Source: Solirubrobacterales bacterium (GTDB lineage Bacteria > Actinomycetota > Thermoleophilia > Solirubrobacterales > 70-9). Taken from it: a stretch of 64,000 nucleotides of DNA. Each line of letters opens with the position of its first letter. Position 1 is the first letter of the stretch. A program made the position numbers and the translations under genes. The stretch spans positions 48,001-112,000 of the forward strand of contig JANWHW010000010.1 of assembly GCA_025450195.1 (NCBI GenBank), in the 5' to 3' direction. The notes beneath the pieces were generated by a model. The model saw nothing but the letters and a program-made list of their open reading frames with translations, had not been told where the DNA came from and did no database searches. Positions 45,776-55,071 of the stretch are shown piece after piece.

Positions 45776-47362
45776 ATGGAGTCAGCAAAAGACGCAAACC
45801 GCGTCCACATCTTCGATACGACGCTGCGCGACGGCGAGCAGTCGCCCGGCATCTCGCTCAACACGGCCGAGAAGGTCGAGATCGCCCAGCAGCTGGCGCG
45901 GCTCGGCGTCGATGTGATCGAGGCGGGCTTCCCGATCACCTCGCCGGGCGATTTCGAGGCGGTCGAGGCGATCTCTCGTAGCGTCGAGGGGCCGGTCATC
46001 TGCGGCCTGGCCCGTACCCACAAGGCCGATATCGATGCCGCCTGGGGGGCGATCCGCGAGTCGCAGAGCCCTCGCATCCACACCTTCATCTCGACCTCCG
46101 ACATCCACATCGAGCACCAGCTGCAGACCGATCGTGAGGACGTCAAGGGGCAGGCACGTGCCGCGGTGGTCCTGGCCAAGTCCTACTGCGAGGATGTCGA
46201 GTTCTCGCCGATGGACGCGACTCGGGCCGACGTCGAGTTCACAGCTGAAGTCTGCGCGATCGCGGTCGAGGAGGGCGCCACCGTCGTCAACATCCCCGAC
46301 ACGGTCGGCTACACGACCCCCGAGGAGTACGCCGAGTACTTCCGCCGCCTCTATGAGCTGGTCCCGGGGTTGCGAGACGTCGAGACCTCGGTGCACTGCC
46401 ACGACGACCTTGGCTTGGCGGTCGCCAACTCCTATGCCGGCGTTCTGGCCGGTGCCCGGCAGGTCGAGTGTGCGGTCAACGGGATCGGCGAGCGAGCCGG
46501 CAACTGCTCACTGGAGGAGATCGTGATGCTGATCCAGACCCGCGAGGACGCCCATGGCTTGATCACAGGCGTAAATACCCGTGAGCTGGCCCGGACCAGC
46601 CGCATGGTCTCGCGCCTGACCGGCTACCCCGTGCAGCCCAACAAGGCGGTCGTCGGGCGCAACGCCTTCGCCCATGAGTCCGGCATCCATCAAGACGGCG
46701 TTCTGAAGGAGCGCACCACCTACGAGATCATGGACGCGACCGAGGTGGGCCTCGAGTCCAACTCGATCGTGCTCGGCAAGCACTCAGGCCGCCACGCGCT
46801 GCGCGACGCGTTGGAACAGCTGGGGTTCAAGGTCGAGGGCAACGCGCTCAACGCCGCCTTCAAGCGCTTCAAGGAGATCGCCGACCGCAAGAAGCAGGTG
46901 ACCGCACTCGACCTGGAGGCGATCGTCTCCGACGAGATGCGCGAGCGCGAGAACGCACACGAGCTGGCCTGGTTCGAGGTCGAGGCCGGCTCCCGGCGCG
47001 AGCCGCTGGCGAGGGTTGCCGTGAAGCTTCCTTCCGGCAAGGAGTCGGTGGGCGAGTCGAGCGGAGACGGTCCGGTGGACGCGATCTTCCACGCGATCCA
47101 GAAGGCAGTCGACACCGAGTGCGAGCTGCGCCAGTACACGGTCGAGGCTGTGACCGGGGGGGAGGACGCCCTCGGCGAGGTGACCGTGATGCTGCGGGTT
47201 GCGGGCCGCCTGGCGACTGGCCAGGGAGTCGCGACGGACATCCTCGAGGCATCGGCACGCGCCTACGTGCGGGCCCTCTCCAACGCCCTCGAGGGCGCCG
47301 CGGTTCGCGAGGCTGAGGCGGCAACCGCCGAGGCCGCCATAGAACGCACCCCCGGCCCCTAA
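45776..47362 (+). CDS. leuA: 2-Isopropylmalate synthase
   Basis: 528-aa first enzyme of the leucine branch (acetyl-CoA plus 2-oxoisovalerate). IFDTTLRDGEQSPGISL, the HxH metal pair in VHCHDDLGLAVANS, GIGERAGNCSLEEIVM and NAFAHESGIHQDGVLK are diagnostic. The C-terminal domain (from about 390) is the leucine-binding regulatory fold. The ATG at 45776 has a near-perfect Shine-Dalgarno 7 nt upstream and is preferred to a TTG at 45755. Confidence 0.96.
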   Translation: MESAKDANRVHIFDTTLRDGEQSPGISLNTAEKVEIAQQLARLGVDVIEAGFPITSPGDFEAVEAISRSVEGPVICGLARTHKADIDAAWGAIRESQSPRIHTFISTSDIHIEHQLQTDREDVKGQARAAVVLAKSYCEDVEFSPMDATRADVEFTAEVCAIAVEEGATVVNIPDTVGYTTPEEYAEYFRRLYELVPGLRDVETSVHCHDDLGLAVANSYAGVLAGARQVECAVNGIGERAGNCSLEEIVMLIQTREDAHGLITGVNTRELARTSRMVSRLTGYPVQPNKAVVGRNAFAHESGIHQDGVLKERTTYEIMDATEVGLESNSIVLGKHSGRHALRDALEQLGFKVEGNALNAAFKRFKEIADRKKQVTALDLEAIVSDEMRERENAHELAWFEVEAGSRREPLARVAVKLPSGKESVGESSGDGPVDAIFHAIQKAVDTECELRQYTVEAVTGGEDALGEVTVMLRVAGRLATGQGVATDILEASARAYVRALSNALEGAAVREAEAATAEAAIERTPGP

Positions 47363-47495
47363 GACAGACCTCCTAACGCTTTCGAGTCCTCCAGTCCTGC
47401 GTCCCCCCGCAGCTGCACCGTTCTGTGCCCGTTGCGGCTCGGACCCGGCGCAGAGAGCGCACCACAGGTGTTCGCCGCGCCGCCAACCTCGGCGG

Positions 47496-48449
47496 ATGCC
47501 CGACGAATCTGCATTCAACGTCGATATGCGACGCCTATTGCAGACTCGTGGGCCAGATGCCCTGATTGCCGAGCTTGCTGGCCGACAGTACGGGGTGGTC
47601 GCACGGGTCCAGCTTGTTCGCAAAATTGGGCTTGGACCGAGCGCAATAGATCGTCGGCTTCGTCTAGAGCGCCTTCATCGTTTGCACCTGGGCGTGTATG
47701 CAGTGGGGCACCGGGTGGTTTCGCGAGAGGGTCGATGGATGGCAGCCGTCTTGGCCTGTGGCGACGGCGCGGTTCTGAGCCACCGCTCCGCTGCAGCGCT
47801 TTGGGGTATTCGAAGCCGGCCGGCTCGTGGGATTGAGGTGACGACTCAAACGAAGAGTCGCTCCCCCGGCGGCATTCATCGACACTTTTCGGTGCTGCCG
47901 ACCGATGAGGTGACGGCCAGGAGGGGAATCCCAGTAACCACAGTCCCGCGAATGCTCTTCGACCTCGCGGCCGTTTCGTCGCTGGATGTCGTCGAGCACT
48001 CGATGCGCGAGTCGGAACGCCTACAGCTGTCTGACGGCCTCTCGCTAGAAGACCTCCTGGCTCGCTATCCGCGCCGCCGAGGCGCCGGCACGATCCGCGA
48101 GTGTCTGCGACGACGGCGCGAGTTGCCAATCGGCGTCACCCGCGAGGAGCTGGAGGCACGTTTCTTGGCTTTCCTAAGTAGTGCCGGTTTACCGCGGCCC
48201 CGACTCAATGCCTGGCTGATGCTGGGTGCTCGGCGCTTTCAGGTCGACTGCCTCTGGGTGGATCAGCGAGTGATCGTCGAGCTGGATGGCTACGCCACCC
48301 ATGGCACCCGGATGGCATTTGAGGACGACCGCGATCGAGATCGCCGCCTCGCCGCTGCTGGCTATAGGGGGACCCGAATCACATGGCGGCACCTGCATGA
48401 GATCCCGGGCGAAATTGCAGCCGATCTACGGGCGCTGCTTGCTCAATAA
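47496..48449 (+). CDS. AbiEi-like winged helix fused to DUF559 (Vsr-like) domain
   Basis: 317 aa. The N-terminal third resembles AbiEi-type antitoxins: ELAGRQYGVVARVQLVRKIGL, then HRLHLGVYAVGHRVVSREGRWMAAVLACG and LSHRSAAALWGI. The C-terminus is a DUF559/very-short-patch-repair endonuclease-like PD-(D/E)XK fold: RRFQVDCLWVDQRVIVELDGYATH with the Asp and ExD residues, then DRDRDRRLAAAGYRGTRITW. No AbiEii toxin gene is adjacent. Its first 18 codons are encoded by a 47-nt palindrome (P3), so the native start may be the ATG at 47526 or have been captured from the repeat. Biological role unknown. Confidence 0.82.
   Translation: MPDESAFNVDMRRLLQTRGPDALIAELAGRQYGVVARVQLVRKIGLGPSAIDRRLRLERLHRLHLGVYAVGHRVVSREGRWMAAVLACGDGAVLSHRSAAALWGIRSRPARGIEVTTQTKSRSPGGIHRHFSVLPTDEVTARRGIPVTTVPRMLFDLAAVSSLDVVEHSMRESERLQLSDGLSLEDLLARYPRRRGAGTIRECLRRRRELPIGVTREELEARFLAFLSSAGLPRPRLNAWLMLGARRFQVDCLWVDQRVIVELDGYATHGTRMAFEDDRDRDRRLAAAGYRGTRITWRHLHEIPGEIAADLRALLAQ
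47503..47549 (+). repeat. 47-nt palindrome, copy P3, at the start of the AbiEi/DUF559 gene
   Basis: 21-nt arms around ATATG (47524-47528), beginning ACGAATCTGC and ending GCAGACTCGT. It lies within the first codons of the gene at 47496. Same loop as P1. The stretch 47363-47495 before it has no other recognised feature. Confidence 0.72.
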
Positions 48450-48468
48450 ACGCAAACGAACGGGCTTC

Positions 48469-48504
48469 TTGATAATACAAACGTCTGTGATAACGTACGC
48501 GCCA
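48469..48504 (+). promoter_or_regulatory. Promoter of the XRE-cupin gene, leaderless
   Basis: TTGATA (48469-48474), 16-nt spacer, TAACGT (48491-48496), then the ATG 7 nt later. AACGT occurs twice (48480 and 48492) and may be part of an operator for autoregulation. Confidence 0.5.
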
Positions 48505-49115
48505 TGCCTATTGCCGCTGAGACGACTGCCAAAAGCACCAAGTACCTGGGTTCGTCGGCCTCGGTTGGCCCGCGCATCAAAGCGTTGCGGGACGCGATGA
48601 GCCTCTCGCTGCGGGATCTGGCTGAGCGGACAGGGGTAAGCGCGCCGATGCTCTCGCAGGTCGAGCGAGGGGAGACGAGCCCTACGCTCGCGGTTGCCAC
48701 CAAGATCGCCGCCGGCCTTGACTTGACCCTGTCGCAGCTGCTGCGGCTCGATGAGGGCGAACACGTCGCGGTGAGCCGGGTGGGGGAGCGACGGCGCTAC
48801 GAGCGCGGCGGCCATCGCTTCGAGGAGCTGACCCCGCCTCTGCCTGGTCAGCGCGCCGATGTCTCAGTGCACACGCTGAAGCCAGGAGCGACGACCGGTG
48901 GCCCCGCCGATCCGCCGATGCACGAGCCCGGGAGTCGTGAGACCGCGGTTGTCCTGGAGGGGAGCCTTGCCCTCTTCATCGAGGGAATGCGCTACGACCT
49001 TGCGGAGGGAGACAGCGTCACCTTCGACGCCGACCTGCCCCATCATTTCGAGAATGATGGCGACGACCCGACCCGCTTTCTAGCGGTAATTGCAGCCGGC
49101 TTGAGGAGGAGCTAG
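48504..49115 (+). CDS. XRE-family regulator with C-terminal cupin
   Basis: 203 aa. Residues 23-77 are an XRE helix-turn-helix ([44 protein letters not shown]). Residues 115-200 are a cupin sensor ([41 protein letters not shown]). This architecture regulates metabolic genes in response to a small ligand, for example SinR/PuuR-like or amino-acid responsive factors. It lies 80 bp before leuC in the same orientation, so control of the leuCD genes is a reasonable guess. Confidence 0.87.
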   Translation: MPIAAETTAKSTKYLGSSASVGPRIKALRDAMSLSLRDLAERTGVSAPMLSQVERGETSPTLAVATKIAAGLDLTLSQLLRLDEGEHVAVSRVGERRRYERGGHRFEELTPPLPGQRADVSVHTLKPGATTGGPADPPMHEPGSRETAVVLEGSLALFIEGMRYDLAEGDSVTFDADLPHHFENDGDDPTRFLAVIAAGLRRS

Positions 49116-49130
49116 CCGCCCCTGACGCGG

Positions 49131-49195
49131 GAGCGAGGGAGCAGATCACCGGTGAACATGAGTGCGAGCGAGCGAGAGCAGAGGAGGCGGAGCTG
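49131..49195 (+). repeat. Weak linker-repeat-like sequence before leuC
   Basis: GAGCGAGGGAGC, then GTGCGAGCGAGCGAGAGC and GAGGAGGCGGAGCTG up to the leuC ATG. It has the same GCGAGCGA core and position as the linker repeats but lower similarity. GAGGAGG serves as Shine-Dalgarno. Confidence 0.4.
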
Positions 49196-50578
49196 ATGAA
49201 GACCATGTTCGACAAGATCTGGGAGGCCCACGAGGTTGCCGATGGGCTGATCTACATCGACCTCCACCTGGTCCACGAGGTCACCTCGCCACAGGCCTTC
49301 GACGGCCTGCGCATGGCCAACCGCCCCGTGCGTCGCCCCGACAAGACGCTTGCCACGGCCGATCACAACACGCCGACCGATGGCACCATGGCAGCGCGCC
49401 TGATTGCCGATGAGCTCTCGCGAGTTCAGGTGGAAACGCTGGAGCGCAACTGCGAGGAGTTCGACATCCCGCTCTACTCGCTGGGCTCCGACCGACAGGG
49501 GATCGTGCATGTGATCGGGCCAGAGCTGGGCGCTACCCAGCCGGGGATGACGATCGTCTGCGGGGACAGCCACACCTCGACCCATGGCGCCTTCGGGGCG
49601 CTGGCCTTTGGCATCGGCACTTCCGAGGTCGAGCATGTGCTGGCGACCCAGTGCTTGGTCCAGAAGCGGCCGAAGACGATGCGGATCACCTACTCGGGCG
49701 AGCTTGGGGCGGGGGTAACCCCCAAGGACTTGATCCTGGCCACGATCGGTCGCCTCGGCACCGGTGGGATGACGGGGCACGCCGTCGAGTACGCCGGCCC
49801 CGCGATCGAGGCGCTCGAGATGCCCGGCCGGATGACGATCTGCAACATGACGATCGAGGCCGGCGGTCGCGCCGGCATGATCGCCCCCGATGAGACCACC
49901 TTCGAGTGGGTGCGAGGGCGTCCCGCCGCTCCCGCTGATTTCGATGACGCCCTGGCCCGCTGGCGCGAGCTTCCAACAGACGCTGGCGCCAGCTTCGACA
50001 CCGAGGTCGATATCGACGCCTCTGCCATCTCGCCGATGGTCACCTGGGGCACGACCCCGGGGATGGTGATCGAGGTCACCGACCGCGTCCCCGATCCAGC
50101 GGCCATGGAGTCGCCCGCCGACCGCGAGTCGGCCGAGCGCGCTCTGACCTATATGGGCCTAAAGCCGGGTACGCCGATGACCGAGGTTGCCCCCGAACGT
50201 GTTTTCATTGGCTCCTGCACCAACTCGAGGATCGAGGACCTGCGCGAGGCCGCGGATATCGTCGACGGGCGCAAGGTCGCGAGCTCGGTGCGAGCCATGG
50301 TCGTCCCCGGCTCCCAGCAGGTGAAGGCGGCCGCTGAGGCCGAGGGCCTGCATGAGGTCTTCCGCGCCGCCGGCTTCGAATGGCGTGAGGCCGGCTGTTC
50401 GATGTGCCTGGGGATGAACCCCGACACGTTGATGGAGGGCGAGCGCTGCGCGTCCACCTCGAATCGAAATTTCGAGGGCCGTCAGGGCAAGGGTGGGCGC
50501 ACGCATTTGGTCAGCCCGAGGATGGCCGCGGCAGCGGCGATCGAGGGGCACTTCGTCGACATCAGGGATTGGAGCTGA
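49196..50578 (+). CDS. leuC: 3-Isopropylmalate dehydratase large subunit
   Basis: 460-aa aconitase-family subunit with a 4Fe-4S cluster. [53 protein letters not shown] (first Cys ligand) and [12 protein letters not shown] (two Cys ligands) are all conserved. Together with LeuD it isomerises 2- to 3-isopropylmalate. One base separates its stop from the leuD ATG. Confidence 0.96.
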   Translation: MKTMFDKIWEAHEVADGLIYIDLHLVHEVTSPQAFDGLRMANRPVRRPDKTLATADHNTPTDGTMAARLIADELSRVQVETLERNCEEFDIPLYSLGSDRQGIVHVIGPELGATQPGMTIVCGDSHTSTHGAFGALAFGIGTSEVEHVLATQCLVQKRPKTMRITYSGELGAGVTPKDLILATIGRLGTGGMTGHAVEYAGPAIEALEMPGRMTICNMTIEAGGRAGMIAPDETTFEWVRGRPAAPADFDDALARWRELPTDAGASFDTEVDIDASAISPMVTWGTTPGMVIEVTDRVPDPAAMESPADRESAERALTYMGLKPGTPMTEVAPERVFIGSCTNSRIEDLREAADIVDGRKVASSVRAMVVPGSQQVKAAAEAEGLHEVFRAAGFEWREAGCSMCLGMNPDTLMEGERCASTSNRNFEGRQGKGGRTHLVSPRMAAAAAIEGHFVDIRDWS

Positions 50579-50579
50579 G

Positions 50580-51143
50580 ATGAGGCCGATTGACGTAATC
50601 GAAGGCAAGGTGTCGGTGCTCGACCGCGCCGATGTGGATACCGACCAGATCATCCCCAAGCAATTCCTGAAGCGGGTCGAGCGCACCGGCTTCGGCGAGT
50701 TCCTCTTCTACGACTGGATCCGCGACGGGGAGATCGAGCTGGAGCCGAACCCGATCCTGGTCACCGGCGCGAACTTCGGCTGCGGGTCTTCTCGCGAGCA
50801 CGCTCCCTGGGCGCTTGAGGACTTTGGTTTCCAGGCGATCGTCGCCCCGTCCTTCGCCGACATCTTCTACTCCAACTGCACGAAGATCGGCTTGCTGCCC
50901 GTGATCCTCGACGAGGAGCACTGCCGCGCTGTCGCCGAGGCGGGCGAGGCGCGAATCGACGTCGACGACGAGACCGTGAACTGCGCGGCGGGTGTCTTCG
51001 AGTTCACGATTGAGCACGACATCAAGCATCGGCTGCGCAATGGGCTCGACGACATCGGCCTCACGCTCGAGAACGGCGGGGCGATCGACGCTTTTGAGCA
51101 ATCCGGCGCTGGCGCACTCGGCCCCGTCACGACGGCGCTCTGA
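50580..51143 (+). CDS. leuD: 3-Isopropylmalate dehydratase small subunit
   Basis: 187-aa swivel-domain subunit. DVDTDQIIPKQFLKRVERTGFG, NFGCGSSREHAPWAL and IVAPSFADIFYSNCTKIGLLPV are the family motifs. The ATG immediately follows the leuC stop (TGAGATG). The downstream methyltransferase gene starts 9 bp later and may be in the same transcript. Confidence 0.95.
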   Translation: MRPIDVIEGKVSVLDRADVDTDQIIPKQFLKRVERTGFGEFLFYDWIRDGEIELEPNPILVTGANFGCGSSREHAPWALEDFGFQAIVAPSFADIFYSNCTKIGLLPVILDEEHCRAVAEAGEARIDVDDETVNCAAGVFEFTIEHDIKHRLRNGLDDIGLTLENGGAIDAFEQSGAGALGPVTTAL

Positions 51144-51152
51144 GCGACGCTC

Positions 51153-51926
51153 ATGTCCGAGGCGATCAACACCGGCCCCCGCGAGTGGGATGCCGATACC
51201 TACGACGCGATCTCCGACCCTCAATTCGAGTGGGGGATGGGGGTGCTCGAGCGGCTTGAGCTGCGGGATGGAGAAACGGTGCTCGATGCCGGGTGCGGCT
51301 CGGGCCGGGTGACCGCTGAGTTGATGAAGCGCATTCCGGGCGGGCGCCTGGTGGCCGTCGACGGCTCCGAGGCGATGATCGCCAAGGCGCGTGAGCGGCT
51401 AGGGGAGGAGCCCACCTATGTGGTCGCGGACCTCTCCGCCCTTGAGCTCGACGAGCGGGTCGATCTTGTCTTCTCGACCGCGACCTTCCATTGGATCCAG
51501 GACCACGACCTGCTCTTCCGGCGGTTGCGCGCCGTGTTGCGGCCCGGGGGCCGGCTGGTCGCGCAATGCGGCGGTCGTGGCAACGTCGCCAAGCATGCCG
51601 AGGCGATTGTGGCGGTGGTAACGCGGCCGGAGTTCATTTCCTACTTCGAGGGTATGGAGGTGATGTGGAACTTTGCTGGGCCGGAGGAGACCGAGCAGAG
51701 GCTGCGCGACGCCGGCTTCGAGGAGGCCCGCTGCTGGCTCGAGCCGAAGCCCGTGACGCCGCCCGACCCGTTGCGGTTCACGATGACGGTCACCCTCGGC
51801 CCACACCTGAGCAGATTGCCGGAGGAGCTGCGGCGACCGTTCGCCGAAGCAGTGCTGGCGCTTTCCCCCGAGCCGTTGACCCTCGACTACGTCCGCCTCA
51901 ACATCGAGGCCCTGAGCGCGGAGTGA
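51153..51926 (+). CDS. SAM-dependent methyltransferase (trans-aconitate methyltransferase-like)
   Basis: 257-aa class I methyltransferase. VLDAGCGSGRVTAELMKR is motif I, LVAVDGSEAMIAKARERL motif II and DLVFSTATFHWIQDHDLLFRRL matches the Tam/ubiquinone-type group. Trans-aconitate methylation would fit the neighbouring aconitase-like LeuCD, since that compound inhibits such enzymes, but the substrate is not proven. The last codons (ALSAE) overlap the beginning of a linker repeat. Confidence 0.8.
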   Translation: MSEAINTGPREWDADTYDAISDPQFEWGMGVLERLELRDGETVLDAGCGSGRVTAELMKRIPGGRLVAVDGSEAMIAKARERLGEEPTYVVADLSALELDERVDLVFSTATFHWIQDHDLLFRRLRAVLRPGGRLVAQCGGRGNVAKHAEAIVAVVTRPEFISYFEGMEVMWNFAGPEETEQRLRDAGFEEARCWLEPKPVTPPDPLRFTMTVTLGPHLSRLPEELRRPFAEAVLALSPEPLTLDYVRLNIEALSAE

Positions 51927-52047
51927 GCAAGCGTCGAAATATGGTGATGCGCGCAGCGAACGAAGCGCGAAATTTATCCCTGAGCGCGGAGCGAACAAGC
52001 ATCGAAATCTGATTCTCTGCGCCGTGAGCAAAGCGCGGAATTGATTC
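51914..52047 (+). repeat. Linker repeats C1 and C2 before leuB
   Basis: Two tandem composite copies. C1 (51914-51975) has GAGCGCGGAGTGAGCAAGCG, AAATATGGTGATGCGCGCAG and GAAGCGCGAAATTT. C2 (51982-52047) has GAGCGCGGAGCGAACAAGC, CTGATTCTCTGCGC and GAGCAAAGCGCGG, ending at the leuB ATG. Nearly the same pair occurs at 56630-56761. Confidence 0.65.
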
Positions 52048-53124
52048 ATGAGCCCTACTCCTCACATAGTCGTGCTGCCCGGCGACGGAATCGGCCCAGA
52101 GATAGTTGGGGCCGCGCAGCGCCTGCTGGAATCCCTAGGCGAGTTCGAGTTCGAGGAGCACCTGCTCGGCGGCTGCTCGATTGACGCCCACGGCGTCGCC
52201 CTCACCGATGAGGTGCTCGCCGCCTGTCGCGCCTCGGATGCGGTCCTGCTTGGCGCGGTCGGTGGCCCCAAATGGGACACGACAGACCCTGACGCGCCAC
52301 GCCCCGAGCAGGGCCTGCTCGGCCTGCGCAAGGGCATGGGCCTCTACGCCAACCTGCGTCCGGTGCGGCCGAGCCCGGCGCTTGTGGGCTCGAGCCCTCT
52401 GCGCGAGGAGCGGATCGCCGGCACCGACCTGCTCGTCGTGCGTGAGTTGACCGGCGGCATCTACTTCGGCGACTCCGGCCGCGACGGCGATCGTGCTCAC
52501 GACAACTGCGAGTACTCGGTTGGGGAGATCGAGCGGATCGCCCGCACCGCATTCGAGGCCTCTCAGCGACGCGCTGAGGGCTCTGGGCGGAAGCCCCGCG
52601 TCACCTCGGTCGACAAGGCCAACGTGCTTGAGACGTCGCGTCTCTGGCGGGAGGTCGTGGGCCGGATCGCCCCCGACTACCCCGATGTCGCGCTGGATCA
52701 CCTGTTGGTCGACAACGCCGCAATGCAGCTGGTCTCAAGGCCGGCCGACTTCGACGTAATCGTCACCGAGAACCTCTTTGGGGACATCCTCAGCGACGAG
52801 TCGGCAATGCTGACGGGGTCATTGGGGATGCTGCCTTCGGCGAGCCTCGGCGTCGAGGGTGCGCCGGGCCTCTTCGAGCCGGTCCACGGCTCGGCTCCCG
52901 ACATCGCCGGCCAGGGGATCGCAAACCCTCTTGCCACATTTCTCTCAGTGGCGATGATGCTTCGTCACGGCCTAGACCGCCCGGAGGACGCTGCTCGCAT
53001 CGAGGCCGCGGTTGATGCGGTCCTCGACCGCGGCCTCCGCACCCTGGACCTGGCGGTCGGGGGAGAGGCCACGGTCGGAACCGAAGAGATGACCGAAGTA
53101 GTGCTCAAAGAGCTTGCTGCTTAG
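52048..53124 (+). CDS. leuB: 3-Isopropylmalate dehydrogenase
   Basis: 358-aa NAD-dependent decarboxylating dehydrogenase. VVLPGDGIGPEIVGAAQRLL, the substrate Arg in LRPV and LLVVRELTGGIYFG, the catalytic Tyr in CEYSVGEIERIAR and the Lys in SVDKANVLETSRLW are present. VTENLFGDILSDESAMLTGSLG, then FEPVHGSAPDIAGQGIANPLA complete the family pattern. Separated from leuCD by the methyltransferase gene and repeats. Confidence 0.96.
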   Translation: MSPTPHIVVLPGDGIGPEIVGAAQRLLESLGEFEFEEHLLGGCSIDAHGVALTDEVLAACRASDAVLLGAVGGPKWDTTDPDAPRPEQGLLGLRKGMGLYANLRPVRPSPALVGSSPLREERIAGTDLLVVRELTGGIYFGDSGRDGDRAHDNCEYSVGEIERIARTAFEASQRRAEGSGRKPRVTSVDKANVLETSRLWREVVGRIAPDYPDVALDHLLVDNAAMQLVSRPADFDVIVTENLFGDILSDESAMLTGSLGMLPSASLGVEGAPGLFEPVHGSAPDIAGQGIANPLATFLSVAMMLRHGLDRPEDAARIEAAVDAVLDRGLRTLDLAVGGEATVGTEEMTEVVLKELAA

Positions 53125-53127
53125 GCC

Positions 53128-53916
53128 CTAGGGCGCGGTCACCGCCCACTGGCCAAAGGCGAAGTAGTCGCCTTCTTCGTCCGCTTTTGCTACAAGCCCA
53201 ACGCCAAGGCGAGTGTTGTTCTCGACGGCGAGCGGCGTCGTCGCGTCCAGGTTGCCTTCTTCAGTGATGTAGACACAGAGATTACCCGCGGTCGCCTGCG
53301 GGGTTTGCCCGTTGCCACCGCTCAATCCCGAGCAGTTGGCGCTGGTTTCGCCTTTCTTAAGAACTGTTGCGGTTGCCGCATTCAGCAGCGGAAACGGGAA
53401 GCTGATGCTGCCGCGAGCGAGGTTGCCAGGGTCTTTCGCCGACGCACCGACATCGAAGACGCCGCGCAGGGTTTGGCCGCTTTTCAGCGTTCCCAGCATC
53501 GGGCCGACTTCGTCACTCAGCTTCGCTGCCGTCACGGAGCCTTTGCCGAGCTTCGCGGTGGTCACGGCTTCGTTGTCGAGCTTGTTGGTGGTGATCACGC
53601 CATTTTTGATCGTCGAGGCGATCACCGAGCTTGTTGCCAGCTTGGCCGAAGTCACGACGCCATTGCCCAGGTTGCCCGAGCTAACAGCGTTTGCTCCGAG
53701 CTTGCCGGAGATCACCGCGCCATGAGCGATCTTCGGGCTGGTCACGGCGCCTTTCTTCAGCTTGATCGCTGTCACCGCGTTCGTCTTCAGCTGCTTGGGG
53801 CCAACGCTGTTCTTTGGCAGGCCGGCAGCGACGGCAACGCCGCCGAGCGCGGCGAACAGCGCCAGGCTGGAGATTACGTTCGAATAGGTGAGCTTGTTGC
53901 GAAGTCGGGTGGTCAT
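53128..53916 (-). CDS. Secreted repeat protein of the NAVTxxKLxxGAVT type
   Basis: 262 aa. An N-terminal hydrophobic segment (NVISSLALFAALGGVAVAAG) is a signal or anchor. Residues 30-140 hold about eight copies of a degenerate 14-residue repeat such as NAVTAIKLKKGAVTSPKI and NAVSSGNLGNGVVTSAKL. These likely form a beta-solenoid or rod. Residues 150-262 are a globular domain with one Cys pair. Proteins of this plan are frequent in Thermoleophilia genomes; their role is unknown, probably at the surface. ATG at 53916 is preceded by GAGGAG. Diverges from ilvE. Confidence 0.8.
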   Translation of the reverse strand: MTTRLRNKLTYSNVISSLALFAALGGVAVAAGLPKNSVGPKQLKTNAVTAIKLKKGAVTSPKIAHGAVISGKLGANAVSSGNLGNGVVTSAKLATSSVIASTIKNGVITTNKLDNEAVTTAKLGKGSVTAAKLSDEVGPMLGTLKSGQTLRGVFDVGASAKDPGNLARGSISFPFPLLNAATATVLKKGETSANCSGLSGGNGQTPQATAGNLCVYITEEGNLDATTPLAVENNTRLGVGLVAKADEEGDYFAFGQWAVTAP

Positions 53917-53995
53917 CTTTCTCCTCTCGGGTGTCGCTTCCCATTTCGGGCGGAGGGCTCGAAGCCCTTGTCCCCATCGGGCATACTTCCCCAAC

Positions 53996-54946
53996 ATGGA
54001 GCAGGCTGAACTAATTTGGCATAACGGGAGTTTCGTCCCCTGGGACGAGGCGAAGGTCCATGTGCTCAGCCACGGGCTGCACTACGGGACCGGCGTCTTC
54101 GAGGGAATCCGCTGCTATGAGACGGAGCGGGGCCCCGCGGTCTTCCGTCATAAGGACCATCTCAACCGGCTGGAGAAGTCAGCCGAGCTCTATTACCTGG
54201 AGCTTCCGTATTCGGTCGAGGAGATCGCCGAGGCGACCCGCGAGCTGATCCGTCGCAATGGGTTGCACGCCTGCTACATCCGCCCGCTTGCCTTCCGCGG
54301 CTACGGCGAGATGGGCCTCTACGCGAAGAGCGCCCCGATCGAGGTGATCGTCGCGGTTTGGCCCTGGGGCTCCTACCTGGGGGATGAGGGCAAGCAGAAG
54401 GGCATCAGGGCCAAGGTGTCGAGCTGGAGACGGATAGGGCCGGGTGGGCTGATCCCGCACGCCAAGGCCTCCGGGCAGTACTTGAACTCGATCCTCGCCA
54501 AGACCGAGTCGGCAAACGCTGGCTACGAAGAGGCGATCCTGCTCGACGAGCGCGGCTTCGTCTGCGAGGGATCGGGCGAGAACATCTTCCTGGTGCGCGA
54601 CGGCGAGATTGTCACCCCACCGCATGTCGCCTCGATCCTCGACGGCATCAGCCGCAAGTCGGTGATCCAGATTGCCCGCGACCTCGGCTACACCGTGGTC
54701 GAGAGGGACGTCGCCCGTTCGGAGCTGTACATGGCAGAGGAGATCTTCCTGACCGGCACCGCTGCCGAGCTGGTGCCGGTGCGCGAGGTGGATGACCACC
54801 CGGTTGGAGAGCCCGGAGAGATAACTCGCGTGATCCAGGCGAAGTTCGAGGACGCCCTACACGGTCGAGCCGAGGAGTACCTGGAGTGGCTCGATCCGGT
54901 TGAGGTTCCTGCCGAGGCGGACCAACCGAGTAAGGTGAGCTCCTGA
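53996..54946 (+). CDS. ilvE: Branched-chain amino acid aminotransferase
   Basis: 316-aa fold-type IV PLP enzyme; last step for valine, leucine and isoleucine. GLHYGTGVFEGIRCYET, YIRPLAFRGYGEMG, the PLP Lys in IPHAKASGQYLNSI, EAILLDERGFVCEGSGENIF and FLTGTAAELVPV are characteristic. ATG at 53996 matches the family start; CATACT 9 nt upstream may be its -10. Confidence 0.95.
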   Translation: MEQAELIWHNGSFVPWDEAKVHVLSHGLHYGTGVFEGIRCYETERGPAVFRHKDHLNRLEKSAELYYLELPYSVEEIAEATRELIRRNGLHACYIRPLAFRGYGEMGLYAKSAPIEVIVAVWPWGSYLGDEGKQKGIRAKVSSWRRIGPGGLIPHAKASGQYLNSILAKTESANAGYEEAILLDERGFVCEGSGENIFLVRDGEIVTPPHVASILDGISRKSVIQIARDLGYTVVERDVARSELYMAEEIFLTGTAAELVPVREVDDHPVGEPGEITRVIQAKFEDALHGRAEEYLEWLDPVEVPAEADQPSKVSS

Positions 54947-54982
54947 TGCACGTTTCTTTCGAGGCAATCGGGCGAATTACCA

Positions 54983-55016
54983 CAGCCGCCTAGCGGCTGG
55001 CACGGCGATGCCGTGC
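54983..55016 (+). promoter_or_regulatory. Two back-to-back hairpins between ilvE and cimA
   Basis: CAGCCGC-CTA-GCGGCTG (54983-54999) and GCACGGC-GAT-GCCGTGC (55000-55016) are perfect 7-bp stems with 3-nt loops, directly adjacent. AAAAGGGC follows. They could pause or terminate transcription between the two genes or protect mRNA ends. Nothing else is seen in 54947-55071. Confidence 0.5.
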
Positions 55017-55071
55017 AAAAGGGCTTGATTTGCAGGCCCAACCCCCGATCCCCCGAATCGAAAGGCATCAA

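Noticed and set aside
47496..48503. A complete AbiE type IV toxin-antitoxin pair
   Set aside because: Only the AbiEi-like half is present and it is fused to DUF559. The next gene is an XRE-cupin regulator, not an AbiEii nucleotidyltransferase.
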